A DNA stretch of 64,000 nt from Palsa-504 sp963744005. GTDB lineage: Bacteria > Actinomycetota > Actinomycetes > Streptosporangiales > Streptosporangiaceae. A program made the position numbers and the translations under genes. Location of the stretch: assembly GCA_963744005.1 (NCBI GenBank), contig CAVURU010000003.1, positions 2,170,001 through 2,234,000 of the forward strand. Direction: 5' to 3'. This document shows positions 27,765-35,618 of the stretch, piece by piece (within the stretch, counting starts at the first letter, position 1; each line of letters begins with the position of its first letter). A model generated the notes under the pieces. That model did not search any database and was not told the DNA's origin. It was given only the letters and a program-made list of their open reading frames with translations.

Positions 27765-27840
27765 CGCGGCGACAGCGAGGGCAGCACGACGCCGTGACCG
27801 GGGCGGGAAGCACGGCCCGTTCGGTAAAAACGCGGTTAGG

Positions 27841-27868
27841 GCGCCGGCCTGCGCGACGAGGCCGGCGC
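27841..27868 (+). terminator. Hairpin after etfD
   Basis: GCGCCGGCCT pairs exactly with AGGCCGGCGC across an 8-base loop, about 75 bp after the etfD stop and 75 bp before the next start. There is no T-run. Confidence 0.6.
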
Positions 27869-27943
27869 AGGCCGCCATCCGCGCCCGCCACCGGGTCGTC
27901 CTGGAGTAGACCAGTACCACGGGACGGACCGGTGGAGGAGCGG

Positions 27944-28642
27944 ATGAACATCGCGGGAAGCATCGCCCTGGTCACCGGCGGGGCGTCCGGCCTCGGACTG
28001 GCCACCACCGCGGCCCTGCACGAGGCGGGCGCGTCGGTGGTCGTGCTGGACCTGCCCGGGTCGGACGGCGCGGCCATCGCGGCCCGGCTGGGCCCGCGGG
28101 CCGCCTTCTCCCCCGGCGACGTGACCAGCCCGGCCGACGTGGACGCCGCGCTGGACGCGGCCGGGGCGCTGGCGGGCGGGGTGCCGCGGATCGTGGTCAC
28201 CTGCGCAGGCATCGCCGTCACGGCCCGGACGGCCAGCCCGGACGGCCCGTTCCCGCTGGAGGAGTTCACCCGGGTGATCCAGGTCAACCTGGTCGGGACG
28301 TTCAACGTGATGCGGCTGGCCGCCGACCGGCTGGGCCGGGCGGGCGAGACCGGCGGCGAGCGCGGCGTGCTGGTGGCCACCGCGCCGGCCGCGTCGTTCG
28401 GCGGGCAGCCGGGGCAGGCCGCGGCCGGGGCGTCGGCGGGCGGCGTGGCCGGGCTGACCCGGCCGGTGGCCCGCGACCTGGCCGGGCTCGGGATACGGGT
28501 CATGACCATCGCGCCCGGCCCGGCCGGCGCCCCGCCGCGCGAGTTCGCCGCGCTGGTCGCGCACATCGTGACCAACCCGGCCCTCAACGGGGAGACGATC
28601 CGGCTCGACGGGACGAGACGGACCGGTCCCTTGGCACAATGA
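27944..28642 (+). CDS. SDR-fold protein lacking the catalytic Tyr and Lys (probable pseudoenzyme)
   Basis: 232 residues, most like type 10 17-beta-hydroxysteroid/3-hydroxyacyl-CoA dehydrogenases. The cofactor loop VTGGASGLG, the NAD-type Asp in VVLDLPG, and CAGIAV are intact. Where relatives read QAAYSASKGG, this protein reads QAAAGASAGG, so Tyr and Lys are both Ala; the preceding Ser region reads VATAPAAS. The substrate-loop segment of about 30 residues after MTIAPG is also gone, while the C-terminal PALNGETIRLDG is kept. The frame is clean, GGAGGAG precedes the ATG, and codon use looks normal. It is a non-catalytic subunit, a regulator, or an early-decaying gene. Confidence 0.75.
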   Translation: MNIAGSIALVTGGASGLGLATTAALHEAGASVVVLDLPGSDGAAIAARLGPRAAFSPGDVTSPADVDAALDAAGALAGGVPRIVVTCAGIAVTARTASPDGPFPLEEFTRVIQVNLVGTFNVMRLAADRLGRAGETGGERGVLVATAPAASFGGQPGQAAAGASAGGVAGLTRPVARDLAGLGIRVMTIAPGPAGAPPREFAALVAHIVTNPALNGETIRLDGTRRTGPLAQ

Positions 28643-28676
28643 GCAGGCAGCAGCGGACGAAAGGCGGGGAACCGGG

Positions 28677-29375
28677 ATGACAGGACAGGTACTGGCGGGA
28701 CGCACCATCGTGGTGCTGGGCGCGACGGGCGGCCTCGGGTCGGCGGTCACGCAGCGGCTGCGCGACGACGGTGCGTCGGTGCTGGCCGCGGGGGTCAAGG
28801 TCCCCGACGCGGCGGACCGGGTGGAGGCGGTCAGCTACGTGGCCGTGGACGCACTGGACGAGGCCAGCGTGGCCGCGACGCTGACGGCCCCGGCCGGCGC
28901 GCCGCCGGTGGCCGGGGTGGTCAACCTGATCGGCGGATACACCCCGCCGCAGCCGGTGGGCAGCCTGGACATCGGGGTGCTGCGGCAACAGCTCGAGCTG
29001 AACCTGGTCACCGCGGCCATCGTGACCAAACTCGCGCTGCCGCTGCTGGCCGCCCGGGGCGGCGGGCCGATCGTGCACGTCTCCAGCCGGGTCGCGGTGC
29101 GCGGCTACGAGGACAGCTTCGCCTACAGCGTGGGCAAGCTGGGCGTGGTCCGGCTGGTCGAGTCGGCCGCCGCGGAGGGACGCGGCGACGGGGTGCGGGT
29201 CAACTGCATCCTGCCCAGCATCATCGACACGCCGGCCAACCGGGCCAGCATCCCGGGCGCGGACTACGGCCGGTGGCCTAAGCCGTCAGAGCTGGCCGGC
29301 GTGCTGTCCTTCCTGGTCAGCGACGATGCCGTGCTCATCTCCGGAGCGGCGATCCCGGTCTACGGCCGGGTCTGA
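28677..29375 (+). CDS. Short-chain dehydrogenase/reductase
   Basis: A 232-residue SDR. It has VVLGATGGLG, NLIGGYTP where most SDRs have NNAG, catalytic Ser in VHVSSRVAVRG and Tyr/Lys in FAYSVGKLGV, and a C-terminal ISGAAIPVYG. It is intact, unlike the preceding SDR. It lies 34 bp after that gene, and the GTG of the FolP2-like gene begins 2 bp after its stop, so the three genes are probably one operon. Confidence 0.83.
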   Translation: MTGQVLAGRTIVVLGATGGLGSAVTQRLRDDGASVLAAGVKVPDAADRVEAVSYVAVDALDEASVAATLTAPAGAPPVAGVVNLIGGYTPPQPVGSLDIGVLRQQLELNLVTAAIVTKLALPLLAARGGGPIVHVSSRVAVRGYEDSFAYSVGKLGVVRLVESAAAEGRGDGVRVNCILPSIIDTPANRASIPGADYGRWPKPSELAGVLSFLVSDDAVLISGAAIPVYGRV

Positions 29376-29376
29376 C

Positions 29377-30138
29377 GTGCTGGAGCCGGGACTCGAGCTG
29401 GCGGCCGGGGTGCAGGGGACCCTGCGGCTGGGACGACGGACGTTCGGGCCGCGGGAGCTGCTGGTCATGGCCGAGGTGGCCGGCTGGGCCGACGGCGGCG
29501 AGCAGGTGCGGGCGGCCGTGGCGGACGGGGCGGACATCGTGACGGTGACCGCGGCCTCGGCGGCGGCTGGGGCTTCGGTGGTGGGCCGGGCACGGGAGGC
29601 GGCCGGGGAGCTGGTCATCGGCGTGCGGACCGATCACGCCGAGGTGGCCCGGGCGGCGTGCGCGGCCGGGGCCGATCTGCTGTGCGTGCGCTCCGGCGAC
29701 GGGGCCGGGCTGGCCGCGGTGGCGGCCGAGTACGGGACAGCGCTGGCCGGGCCGGCGGGACTGGCGCCGCGAGCGGTGGCAGCCGGGGTCGAACCGGAAC
29801 GCGTCATCGTCGACGTCGCCGGCGCGGGGCCGCTGGCTGAGGCGGCGGCGGCCGGGTGGCCGGTGCTGGTCCGGCTGCCGGAGGATCAGGACGAGGCCGG
29901 GAACCTGGCCACGGCGGCGGTGGCCGCGTGGCTCGGGGCCCGGGTGTTCGGTGTCCCCCAGGTGCGGGGTGTCTCCGGGGTGTCTGGTGTCTCCGGGGTG
30001 TCTGGTGTCTCCGGGATGTCTAGTGTCTCCCGGGTGTCCAGTGTCTCCCGGGTGCGAGAGGCCCGGCGGGCGCTGCGGATGGTCTCGGCCATCCGCGGCG
30101 ATGTCCCGCCCGCCTGGGCGGTGCGCGGGCTGGCCTAG
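29377..30138 (+). CDS. Dihydropteroate-synthase-like (FolP2 type) TIM-barrel protein with a repeat insert
   Basis: About 253 residues. The order of segments follows actinobacterial FolP2: AVADGADIVTV, then VIGVRTDHAEVARAACAAGADLL, then GVEPERVIVDV, then WPVLVRL, then AAWLGARVF, and the C-terminal SAIRGDVPPAWAVRGLA. The N-terminal pterin-site signature (usually NVTPDSF) is replaced by MAEVAGWAD, and the DPG loop is degenerate, so synthase activity is unlikely. FolP2 is not the main DHPS in mycobacteria either. Between GVPQV and REARRALRM a Gly-Val-Ser/Ser-Val-Ser array of roughly 27 residues is inserted. The GTG at 29377 follows the previous stop by 1 base. Confidence 0.6.
   Translation: MLEPGLELAAGVQGTLRLGRRTFGPRELLVMAEVAGWADGGEQVRAAVADGADIVTVTAASAAAGASVVGRAREAAGELVIGVRTDHAEVARAACAAGADLLCVRSGDGAGLAAVAAEYGTALAGPAGLAPRAVAAGVEPERVIVDVAGAGPLAEAAAAGWPVLVRLPEDQDEAGNLATAAVAAWLGARVFGVPQVRGVSGVSGVSGVSGVSGMSSVSRVSSVSRVREARRALRMVSAIRGDVPPAWAVRGLA
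29970..30053. repeat. In-frame GTGTCT-type minisatellite (Gly-Val-Ser)
   Basis: About nine imperfect 9-bp units (GGTGTCTCC and close variants) inside the FolP2-like gene. The period keeps the frame. The last units drift from GVS to SVS and RVS. Confidence 0.8.
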
Positions 30139-30187
30139 CGGTCGGTCTCCTAGGCTGCCCGCGCACCGCGCTGGGTAGGGTCCGCGG

Positions 30188-30382
30188 TCAGTAATCCGCG
30201 GCTTCAAGCAGGCCGCGCAGCTCGTCCGCACGGCGCCACGCCTCGAGCAGGCGCTGCTCGGCCTTGCGCTCCCTGCGGCGCGCCCGGCGCAGCGTCTGCA
30301 GCCGCCGCGACGTCCGCAGCTGCTCGGCTCGTTCCATGGTGCTGCGGCTTTGCTCGGCCGCGAGCTCCAGTACCTGATACAT
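30188..30382 (-). CDS. Small coiled-coil, Arg-rich protein
   Basis: 64 residues: MYQVLELAAEQSRSTMERAE, then a basic stretch RRLQTLRRARRRERKAEQRL and a helical end. It is all-helical and highly charged, probably a coiled coil. GGAGTGG lies upstream of the ATG. It is the next gene after whiB7 on the same strand, 34 bp away, and so may be cotranscribed with it. I do not recognise a family. Confidence 0.65.
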   Translation of the reverse strand: MYQVLELAAEQSRSTMERAEQLRTSRRLQTLRRARRRERKAEQRLLEAWRRADELRGLLEAADY

Positions 30383-30416
30383 GCTGACCACTCCGTTGTG
30401 CGTCACCAGGCCGCCG

Positions 30417-30761
30417 TTAAGCGGCCACCTCCGTCTTACGGGGACGCCCGCGAGGGCGCTTACGAGGCACGACCTCGCCACGCAAAAGCAGCTCGCCGCC
30501 CCAGACGCCCCACGGTTCCCGGCGCGCCAGTGCTCCCGTGAGGCACGCCAGGCGTGCCGGGCAGTCCTGGCACATAGCCTTCGCCTGCTCCACATCCTGC
30601 GGAGACTCGGCGAAGAACAGCTCCGGGTCCTGCGTGCACGGAAAATCCAGGCCCATTGGGTACGCGGCGGCGGTGAAGTCCGCCTCCGGGTCGTCAACCA
30701 CCTCGAACCCCGTCGTTTCGTTGCCTCCGACGGTGGCCACCCGCCACTGCATCGGTGCCAT
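30417..30761 (-). CDS. whiB7: WhiB7-type transcription factor
   Basis: 114 residues. The four [4Fe-4S] cysteines are present: FPCTQD, then CQDCPARLAC. Next come the turn EPWGVWGGE and a C-terminal AT-hook in KRPRGRPRK, the combination that marks WhiB7 (WblC in Streptomyces). WhiB7 binds sigma-A and turns on intrinsic resistance and ribosome-stress genes when translation is inhibited. In mycobacteria it lies next to uvrD2, as here. The N-terminal extension of about 30 residues is longer than in M. tuberculosis. ATGs at 30761 and 30752 are both possible starts. Confidence 0.9.
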   Translation of the reverse strand: MAPMQWRVATVGGNETTGFEVVDDPEADFTAAAYPMGLDFPCTQDPELFFAESPQDVEQAKAMCQDCPARLACLTGALARREPWGVWGGELLLRGEVVPRKRPRGRPRKTEVAA

Positions 30762-30893
30762 CCCCTCTCGCTTGCCGGTCCTAGTTGTCGCCCATGCGAT
30801 TGCTCGCCGTCCCTGGGACCTAGGCCTTAAATAGCTAAGGCCACGGACCCTGTGTGCGGATCCGCGGCCTCAAGAGGATGTCCAGCCGGCTGG
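30762..30893 (-). promoter_or_regulatory. whiB7 leader with hairpin and micro-ORF
   Basis: On the minus strand the leader holds the inverted repeat GGCCTTA/TAAGGCC with a 6-base AU-rich loop (30823-30842) and then a four-residue ORF ATG-GGC-GAC-AAC-TAG (30795-30781) ending 19 bases before the whiB7 ATG. Mycobacterial whiB7 is controlled by an upstream ORF and attenuation and by an AT-rich WhiB7 site. Either role could apply to this palindrome. Confidence 0.5.
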
Positions 30894-31262
30894 TTAGGCC
30901 GGTTCTCTATCTGGAGGCGGACCCGAAGCGCCCTCGCCGAAGACGGGGACACTGGTCATCTGGATGTAGTTATTCGTCTGCTCGAGCTGCGCCATCACGG
31001 CGGCCTGCGGGGCCGGAACGACGAGGGCAGCCTCGGTAGCGACCGGAACGACCCGGCCGGCGACCAGGGCAGCCTTGTCCCGGGCGAGCGGAACCGGCCG
31101 CACGAGGGCGGACGGACCGGTGCCCAGACCGGCGGCAGGCAGAACCGTCCCCGGGAAGGCCAGACGCTGTGCTGAAAGCGGAGCGAAGGCACCCGGGCGC
31201 GCATGCCACGGAGCTGCGGTCACGACGGAAGTCGTCGGAACGTCACAGTTGATGTCAATCAC
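30894..31262 (-). CDS. Unknown protein between uvrD2 and whiB7
   Basis: 122 residues from a GTG at 31262 with GAGGAGG upstream: MIDINCDVPTTSVVTAAPWH, then an Ala/Val/Pro-rich middle and a C-terminal QLEQTNNYIQMTSVPVFGEG. No signal peptide or clear membrane segment is visible and I know no family. The excellent ribosome site and the position in the conserved whiB7-uvrD2 interval support it as real. Confidence 0.55.
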   Translation of the reverse strand: MIDINCDVPTTSVVTAAPWHARPGAFAPLSAQRLAFPGTVLPAAGLGTGPSALVRPVPLARDKAALVAGRVVPVATEAALVVPAPQAAVMAQLEQTNNYIQMTSVPVFGEGASGPPPDREPA

Positions 31263-31394
31263 GTTGGGCACCTCCTCTCGGGAGCGTCGGTTAGTAGCCC
31301 AAAGACATGTAGGCAGCCTACGTAATCGCCCCGGAACAGGGCAACACATTTTCTACGTGCGGATTTTCAACTAGCGCGATCCGGCGGGCGCGGC

Positions 31395-31485
31395 TTGGTC
31401 TGGTCCGGCTCGGCTGGTCCGGCTCGGCTGGTCCGGCTCGGCTGGCCGGGCTCGAGCTGGTCCGGGCTCGAGCTGGTCCGGATCA
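31395..31485. repeat. 15-bp GC-rich repeats 3' of uvrD2
   Basis: Several imperfect copies of GGCTCGGCTGGTCC fill the stretch just after the uvrD2 stop (at 31483). No gene is visible in 31263-31482, and the array may act in transcript 3'-end formation. Confidence 0.7.
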
Positions 31486-33204
31486 GCGGCCGCGGCCCAG
31501 GCGCAGGCCGTCCAGGAAGCTCGACCGGGAGCGGGCCGGGCCGCGGGCCCCTGGGACGCGGGCCGGGGCCCAGGACAGGTAGAGGTGCTCGCGGGCCCGG
31601 GTGACCGCGACGTAGAGCAGCCGGCGTTCCTCCTCCACGGCCGCGGGGCTGCGGGCGTACACGATCGGCATCAGGCCCTCGACCAGGCCGGGCAGGAACA
31701 CGGCGTCCCACTCCAGGCCCTTGGCCGCGTGCATGGAGGCGATGGTGACGCCCCGCGCCTCGGGAGCGTGCCCGAGCTCGGCCCGCTGGGTCAGCTCGGC
31801 CGCGAAGTCGGCCAGGCCGGCCTCGGGCCGGGCCGCGTGCAGGTCGTCGGCCAGCTGGGCCAGCGCGGCCAGCGACTCCCACCGCTCGCGGGCCGCCGAG
31901 CCGCCGGCCGGCGGGCTGGTGGTGAAGCCGATGCCGGTCAGCACGTCGCGCACGGCGGCGGGCAGGTCGTCCGGGGCGGCTCCGTTGTCCCCGCGGGCCG
32001 CGCCGCGGAACAGCACCAGGGCCTGGCGGACCACGGCCCGCTCGTAGAACCGCTCGGCGCCGCGGATCACGTACGGCACCCCCTGCTCGGTGAAGGCCTG
32101 CTCGAAGCGCTCGGTCTCGGCGTTGATCCGGACCAGCACCGCGATCTGCTGGGGGGCGACGCCCGACGCGATCAGGGCCCGGATCTGGGTGGCCACCCCG
32201 GCCGCCTCGGCCGGGTCATCGGCGTAGCGGGTCAGCATCGGGGAGGGCCCGGGCGGGCGCTGGGCGGCCAGGGCCGGCCCGGCCGACTTCATCAGCTGGT
32301 TGGCCACGGCGACCACCTGGGGCGTGGACCGGTAGTCGCGGGCCAGCCGGACCACGGTGGCGCGCGGGAACTCGGCGGTGAAGTTGGTCAGGTAGGACGG
32401 GGTGGCGCCGGTGAAGGAGTAGATGACCTGGCGGGGATCCCCCACCACGCACAGGTCGTCGCGGCCGCCGAGCCACGCGTCCAGCAGCAGCTTCTGCAGC
32501 GGGTTCACGTCCTGATACTCGTCCACCACGAAATAGCGGTAGGTGTCGCGGACCTGGTCGGCCACGCCCCGGTTCTCCAGCACGATGGCGGCGGTCAGCT
32601 CCAGGACCGACTCGAAGTCGATCAGGTGCTGCTCGCGCCGCAGCCGTTCGTAGCCGTCGTAGACGGACGTCATGGCCGGGATCCCGGCGGCGGGCGAGCG
32701 GCCCGCCGCGGCCGCGGCGGCCGCGTACCCGTCCGGGCGGGTCTGGACGGTCTTGGCCCACTCGATCTCGCTGGCCGCGTCGGCCAGGCCCGGCTTGTCG
32801 AGCCGGACACGCTCCTGGCTGGCCGCCTCGCGCACCAGGGCGGCCTTGGAGTCGACCAGCCGCGGCGGGCGCCCGCCGACCACGCGCGGCCAGAAGTAGT
32901 TGAGCTGGCGCAGCGCGGCGGCGTGAAAGGTGGAGGCCCGGACCTGCGCGGCGCCGAGCTGGCGGAGCCGGCCGCGCATCTCCCCGGCGGCCCGCACGGT
33001 GAAGGTCAGGGCCAGCACGTGCCGGGGGTCGACCACCCCGATGGCGGCGGCGTAGGCGATCCGGTGGGTGATGGCGCGGGTCTTGCCGGTACCCGCGCCG
33101 GCCAGCACGCACACCGCCCCGCGGGCGGCCAGGGCCACCTCGCGCTGCTCGGGATCGAGCCCGGCCAGAAGGGCTTCGGCCGTGCCCGCGGCGACGTCGG
33201 TCAA
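31483..33204 (-). CDS. UvrD2-like superfamily I DNA helicase without the HRDC domain
   Basis: 573 residues. Helicase motifs are complete: Walker A LAGAGTGKTRAI, motif Ia LALTFTVRAAGEMRGRL, motif II VVDEYQDVNPLQ, motif III VVGDPRQVIYSFTGA, motif IV RDYRSTPQV, motif V VTIASMHAAKGLEWDAVFLPG and motif VI YVAVTRAREHLYLSWA. The protein ends just after SSFLDGLRLGRGR, where mycobacterial UvrD2 (about 700 residues) continues into a cysteine cluster and HRDC domain. Downstream sequence shows no HRDC in any frame. Neighbours (mycoredoxin divergent, whiB7 downstream) support orthology to uvrD2. Confidence 0.85.
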   Translation of the reverse strand: MTDVAAGTAEALLAGLDPEQREVALAARGAVCVLAGAGTGKTRAITHRIAYAAAIGVVDPRHVLALTFTVRAAGEMRGRLRQLGAAQVRASTFHAAALRQLNYFWPRVVGGRPPRLVDSKAALVREAASQERVRLDKPGLADAASEIEWAKTVQTRPDGYAAAAAAAGRSPAAGIPAMTSVYDGYERLRREQHLIDFESVLELTAAIVLENRGVADQVRDTYRYFVVDEYQDVNPLQKLLLDAWLGGRDDLCVVGDPRQVIYSFTGATPSYLTNFTAEFPRATVVRLARDYRSTPQVVAVANQLMKSAGPALAAQRPPGPSPMLTRYADDPAEAAGVATQIRALIASGVAPQQIAVLVRINAETERFEQAFTEQGVPYVIRGAERFYERAVVRQALVLFRGAARGDNGAAPDDLPAAVRDVLTGIGFTTSPPAGGSAARERWESLAALAQLADDLHAARPEAGLADFAAELTQRAELGHAPEARGVTIASMHAAKGLEWDAVFLPGLVEGLMPIVYARSPAAVEEERRLLYVAVTRAREHLYLSWAPARVPGARGPARSRSSFLDGLRLGRGR

Positions 33205-33285
33205 TCAGTCCTCCCGTCAGGGAACGCAACCGGCCTGGCCGGTGTTACACGATGCAGTATTCACCTACCCGAGGAGGCGGCGGGG

Positions 33286-33543
33286 TTGGCCGGCCAGCTG
33301 ATCATGTACACCACCCAATGGTGCGGCTTCTGCCGGAACCTGAAGCGGCAGCTCGCCCGGGACGGCATCGAGATGACCGAGATCGACATCGAGCAGGACC
33401 CGGCCGCGGCCGAGTACGTCATGTCGGTCAACGGCGGCAACCAGACCGTCCCGACCGTCGTGTTCCCGGACGGGACCGCGATGACCAACCCGTCCGCGGC
33501 GCAGGTCCGCGAGCGGCTGGCCGCGGTCAGTACCGGGCAATAG
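33286..33543 (+). CDS. Mycoredoxin-1-like glutaredoxin
   Basis: 85 residues. The active site is YTTQWCGFCRNLK (CxxC), and the fold markers IDIEQDPAAAEYV, NGGNQTVPTVVF and TNPSAAQV match mycoredoxin-1 closely. It reduces mycothiol mixed disulfides on proteins in the cytosol. I chose the TTG at 33286, since GAGGAGG lies 8 bases upstream and no ATG/GTG is nearer. It is divergent from uvrD2 with 81 bp between, exactly the mycobacterial arrangement (Rv3198c/Rv3198A). Confidence 0.88.
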   Translation: MAGQLIMYTTQWCGFCRNLKRQLARDGIEMTEIDIEQDPAAAEYVMSVNGGNQTVPTVVFPDGTAMTNPSAAQVRERLAAVSTGQ

Positions 33544-33548
33544 GGACC

Positions 33549-34154
33549 TTGACCGAACGGGTCGTGGCGCGAGCCCCGGACCGGTCCGACGAGGCCGGTC
33601 CGGCGGCGGAGCGCCAAGACGAGGACTCGCCCTGCGGTGAAGTAGTCCTACGCCGGACCCGGCGGGGCTGGCAGGTCGGCGGCGAGCAGCTGCCCGATCT
33701 GGTCAGTGCCATGGTGCTGGCTGACCTCATGGCGGCCGATCTCGGCGTGCCCGACCGCCCGCCGGCGGGGCCGGCGGCTCAAGGGCCCCCGGAGGCCTCG
33801 GGAGCCTCAGGGGCTCCGGCGGACGGGAGCACGAGCGATGAGGTGACGCGGCTGGCGGTGACCGTGGCCCAGCTCGAGCATGCGCTGGCCGCCCGGGTCC
33901 GGGTCGAGCAGTCCATCGGCGTGCTCGCCGAACGGCACCGGCTCGCCCCGCGGCAGGCCTTCGACCTGCTCCGGAAGGCGGCCCGGTCGCGGGGCCAGAA
34001 GGTCGTCGAGCTGGCCGGAGACGTGGTGGACAGCGCGGCTAACCCGCTGCTCCCGCTGCCCGAGGAGCTGGCCCGCCAGCAGCGGCCGACCCGCAGGCGC
34101 GGCCCGTCGCCGCGGCGCGTGCGGGCCGGGCAGAATGTCGGCGAGCCGCGCTAG
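33549..34154 (+). CDS. ANTAR-domain protein
   Basis: About 201 residues. The C-terminal half has the ANTAR pattern RVRVEQSIGVLAERHRLAPR followed by QAFDLLRKAARSRGQKVVEL. ANTAR domains bind paired hexanucleotide RNA hairpins and prevent termination. The N-terminal part (GEVVLRRTRRGWQVGGEQLP) has no GAF or receiver domain that I can see. The start is uncertain: TTG at 33549 or GTG at 33564. It begins 5 bp after mycoredoxin and is probably cotranscribed. Confidence 0.72.
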   Translation: MTERVVARAPDRSDEAGPAAERQDEDSPCGEVVLRRTRRGWQVGGEQLPDLVSAMVLADLMAADLGVPDRPPAGPAAQGPPEASGASGAPADGSTSDEVTRLAVTVAQLEHALAARVRVEQSIGVLAERHRLAPRQAFDLLRKAARSRGQKVVELAGDVVDSAANPLLPLPEELARQQRPTRRRGPSPRRVRAGQNVGEPR

Positions 34155-34317
34155 AGTCGGGCGCGTTGGGCTGGTAGCGGGGGAATCCAGGACGGCTTTG
34201 CGCCGGCACGTGCGGGCGTTGCCCGCGTGTCGGCGCTCGTTGCGCCTGGGCTGCGGGAAAATGACGGCACGGCGTTCGGGTTAGTTCGGTGTTTGAGCGG
34301 AGCCGGAAGGAGGCCGG

Positions 34318-35568
34318 GTGGCAGATCTTGAGGTGGTCGAGATCTGTGCCGGGGCGGGCGGGCAGGCCATCGGCCTGGAGCGAGCCGGCTTCGAGCACGC
34401 CCTGGCCGTGGAGCTCGACGCGACGGCGTGCGCCACGCTGCGGGCCAACCGGCCGGCCTGGAAGGTCGCCGAGGGCGACGCGGCCGACCCGGCGCTGTGG
34501 CGGCCGCAAGACTACGAGGGCGTGGCCCTGCTGGCGGGCGGGGTGCCGTGCCCGCCGTTCACGGTGGCCGGGCGGCAGCTCGGCGCGACCGACGAGCGGG
34601 ACCTGTTCGCCTGGGCCGTGGAGCTGTGCGGGATCGTCCGGCCCCGGGCCCTGCTGCTGGAGAACGTCCGGGGACTGGCGGCCAGCCGGTTCAGCGCGTA
34701 CCGGCAGCACGTGCTCGACCGGCTGACCGAGCTGGGTTACGTGCCCGGGTGGCAGCTGCTGCACGCGTCGGAGTTCGGCGTGCCGCAGCTGCGGCCGCGC
34801 ACCGTGCTGGTCGCGCTGCGGCCCGAAGACGCGCCCTGGTTCCGCTGGCCGTCGCCCGCCGCGGCCGAGCCGGCCACGGTAGGCCAGACGCTGGGCGACC
34901 TGATGGCTGCGCGCGGCTGGCCGGGTGCGGCCGGGTGGGCACGGCAGGCCGACCGGATCGCCCCCACCATCGTGGGCGGCTCGAAGAAGCACGGCGGGGC
35001 CGACCTCGGCCCGACCCGGGCCAAACGGGCCTGGGCCGAGCTGGGCGTGGACGGGCTGGGCATCGCGGACGCGGCCCCGGACCGGGACGCCGACCGCACT
35101 CTGCGGCCCCGGCTGACCTGCGAGATGGTGGCCCGGCTGCAGGGCTGGCAGGACGACTGGGGCTGGCGGTTCAGCGGGCTGAAGACGGCACGCTACCGGC
35201 AGATCGGCAACGCGTTCCCGCCGCCGGTGGCCCAGGCGGTCGGCACGGCCATCCGCCGGGCCTTGGAGCACGACGGCGCCCCCCAGGCGGCCGAGGAGGT
35301 GCTGCCGGTGCACGACCCGGTCTTCCGGGCGCTGCGCGGCCGGGACGGCTACCTGACCGCCGCCCAGATCGCGGCGGCGGCCGGGACGGGCACGACCACC
35401 GCCGCGGTGCTCGACCGGCTCCGGCAGCTGGCCCAGGACTTCGACCTGGAGATGGCCAGCACAGCCGGCGAGCCGTGCTACCGGCTGGGCGCGTTCAAGG
35501 CCTTCCTGGGCCAGAGCGATCACGCCCGGCACACGCGTTTCGCGGCCCGCCGCGCTACCGTCAGCTGA
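34318..35568 (+). CDS. DNA (cytosine-5) methyltransferase, orphan
   Basis: 416 residues. Motif I is EICAGAGGQAIGLERAGF, motif IV GGVPCPPFTVAG with the catalytic Cys, motif VI LLENVRGLA, motif VIII QLRPRTVLV and motif X RQIGNAFPPPVA. The target-recognition region between VIII and X is short. After motif X there is a C-terminal extension of about 90 residues, GRDGYLTAAQIAAAAGTGTT and on, that looks like a winged-helix DNA-binding fold. No restriction gene is adjacent. The GTG has GGAAGGAGG upstream. It sits just before the palindrome/ParA cassette. Confidence 0.88.
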   Translation: MADLEVVEICAGAGGQAIGLERAGFEHALAVELDATACATLRANRPAWKVAEGDAADPALWRPQDYEGVALLAGGVPCPPFTVAGRQLGATDERDLFAWAVELCGIVRPRALLLENVRGLAASRFSAYRQHVLDRLTELGYVPGWQLLHASEFGVPQLRPRTVLVALRPEDAPWFRWPSPAAAEPATVGQTLGDLMAARGWPGAAGWARQADRIAPTIVGGSKKHGGADLGPTRAKRAWAELGVDGLGIADAAPDRDADRTLRPRLTCEMVARLQGWQDDWGWRFSGLKTARYRQIGNAFPPPVAQAVGTAIRRALEHDGAPQAAEEVLPVHDPVFRALRGRDGYLTAAQIAAAAGTGTTTAAVLDRLRQLAQDFDLEMASTAGEPCYRLGAFKAFLGQSDHARHTRFAARRATVS

Positions 35569-35618
35569 CCTGCGTCAAGTGTCGTTGCGTAGACGAAACT
35601 TGGGCGCAGAGCGACGAA

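Noticed and set aside
29949..30060. Regular short repeats taken at first for a CRISPR array
   Set aside because: Units are 9 bp with no spacers, are in frame with a coding sequence, and no cas gene is present.
31367..31482. Continuation of UvrD2 into an HRDC domain through a frameshift
   Set aside because: All three frames of this stretch are low-complexity repeats with no HRDC or cysteine-cluster pattern.
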